Part shown: piece after piece, positions 52,830 through 53,086 of the stretch | How positions within the stretch are numbered: the stretch's first letter is position 1 | Layout of the letters: each line of letters begins with the position of its first letter | Assembly: GCA_022574295.1 (NCBI GenBank) | Contig: JACZSJ010000006.1 | Location: forward strand, 1-53,086 | Reading direction: 5' to 3' | DNA from: Pseudomonadota bacterium | Lineage (GTDB): Bacteria > Pseudomonadota > Gammaproteobacteria > Eutrophobiales > Eutrophobiaceae | Length of the DNA stretch: 53,086 nucleotides | The notes under the pieces: generated by a model | What the model was told of the DNA's origin: nothing | The model's input: only the letters and a program-made list of their open reading frames with translations | Database searches by the model: none | Program-made: the position numbers and the translations under genes

Positions 52830-53072
52830 CATAACAAGGGGATCAAGTCCCGTTATGCCTTGCCAAATTGTGAGTTAACGATAGCGGAAAGCGTATAGGG
52901 ATATACGCTTTAGCTCACCGGATCAGGGATGAGCCTGTGAGCGACGCGTAAGCGTTAACACATAATTTTGGGAGTCGAAGACCAAGGCATCCGGGCACCC
53001 TCTTTCTTGGTTACTTCTTGTGGGGTGAGCAACAAGAAGTAACTCACCGTAAAAGGTGAAGCCATTACTTAA
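52830..53072. repeat. Dispersed hairpin repeat, copy B
   Basis: Includes the palindrome AGCGTATA-ggga-TATACGCT (about 52889-52908) and a perfect 11-bp hairpin TTACTTCTTGT-(10)-ACAAGAAGTAA (53011-53042) followed by CTCACCGTAAAAGGTGAAGCC. The last part matches copy A in inverted orientation. I see no gene between 52811 and the window end. Confidence 0.6.
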
Positions 53073-53086
53073 ATAATTACTGGATA

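Noticed and set aside
51256-53072. CRISPR array in the repeat-rich tail
   Set aside because: Repeats are few, unevenly spaced, partly inverted and hairpin-rich; there are no regular direct repeats with spacers and no cas genes.

Overview
The window is a stretch of gammaproteobacterial chromosome. The evidence is gene order: mrcA divergent from pilMNOPQ, followed by aroK-aroB and gltB; thiS-thiG-trmB; argS next to a SPOR-domain gene; yrfG divergent from cysQ; prlC; engB near a cytochrome c4 gene and dsbA; and uvrD divergent from pmbA. The DNA is moderately AT-rich, and the protein set is that of a respiring Gram-negative bacterium with type IV pili, outer-membrane porin and c-type cytochromes. 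I cannot place it below class level. Coding density is high and most of the window is conserved core genome.

Layout. 1-3397: 5' part of gltB (glutamate synthase large subunit, minus strand, cut by the window edge). 3694-6489: dgt-aroB-aroK (minus). 6574-11638: the pilus-assembly operon pilMNOPQ (minus) with its own terminator. 11828-17126: mrcA, a small unknown gene and priA (plus). 17282-20393: a secreted rhodanese, argS and a SPOR protein. 20490-22171: an orphan CRP-like site, tRNA-Gly(CCC), and a receiver-like protein lacking its phospho-acceptor, paired with a metallo-beta-lactamase-fold hydrolase. 22217-25478: thiSG-trmB, yrfG and cysQ. 25501-28030: a translationally coupled operon of a DUF1538-type membrane protein and two PII-like proteins. 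28141-28501: a decayed dgkA. 28537-29034: tpx. 29163-31942: a porin / FMN-binding / PepSY operon behind a Fur-box-like site. 32078-39995: lemA and a GIDE-domain gene, prlC, an SH3-domain protein, xthA, rpmE, a nuclease gene with a broken 5' end, and an M48 lipoprotein protease. 39996-40564: a non-coding region with DnaA-box-like sites and a strong candidate small RNA. 40565-49634: engB, cytochrome c4, dsbA, an esterase, msrA, a nucleotidyltransferase-like gene, tRNA-Arg(CCG), a cytochrome c5-like gene, an orphan TRAP substrate-binding protein and uvrD. 49665-49834: a 170-bp inverted-repeat element filling most of the uvrD-pmbA gap. 49882-51219: pmbA. 51256-53072: repeat-rich accessory tail with two unrecognised genes between two copies of a hairpin repeat.

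Most notable signals. (1) An apparently undescribed three-hairpin small RNA (about 40335-40497, plus) whose three loops all carry CUCCC-type anti-Shine-Dalgarno motifs; it sits beside engB, the locus that carries Spot 42 in E. coli and unrelated-looking sRNAs in other gammaproteobacteria. (2) The DUF1538 / dual PII-like operon, which looks like an uncharacterised transporter with its own regulators. (3) The receiver protein with Ser at the phospho-acceptor position, coupled to a metallo-hydrolase. (4) A putatively iron-regulated porin/flavoprotein/PepSY operon. (5) A family of TATACCC...GGGTATA palindromes, including the long copy that now supplies most of the uvrD/pmbA regulatory DNA.

All functional assignments come from reading motifs and context; no database search was possible.
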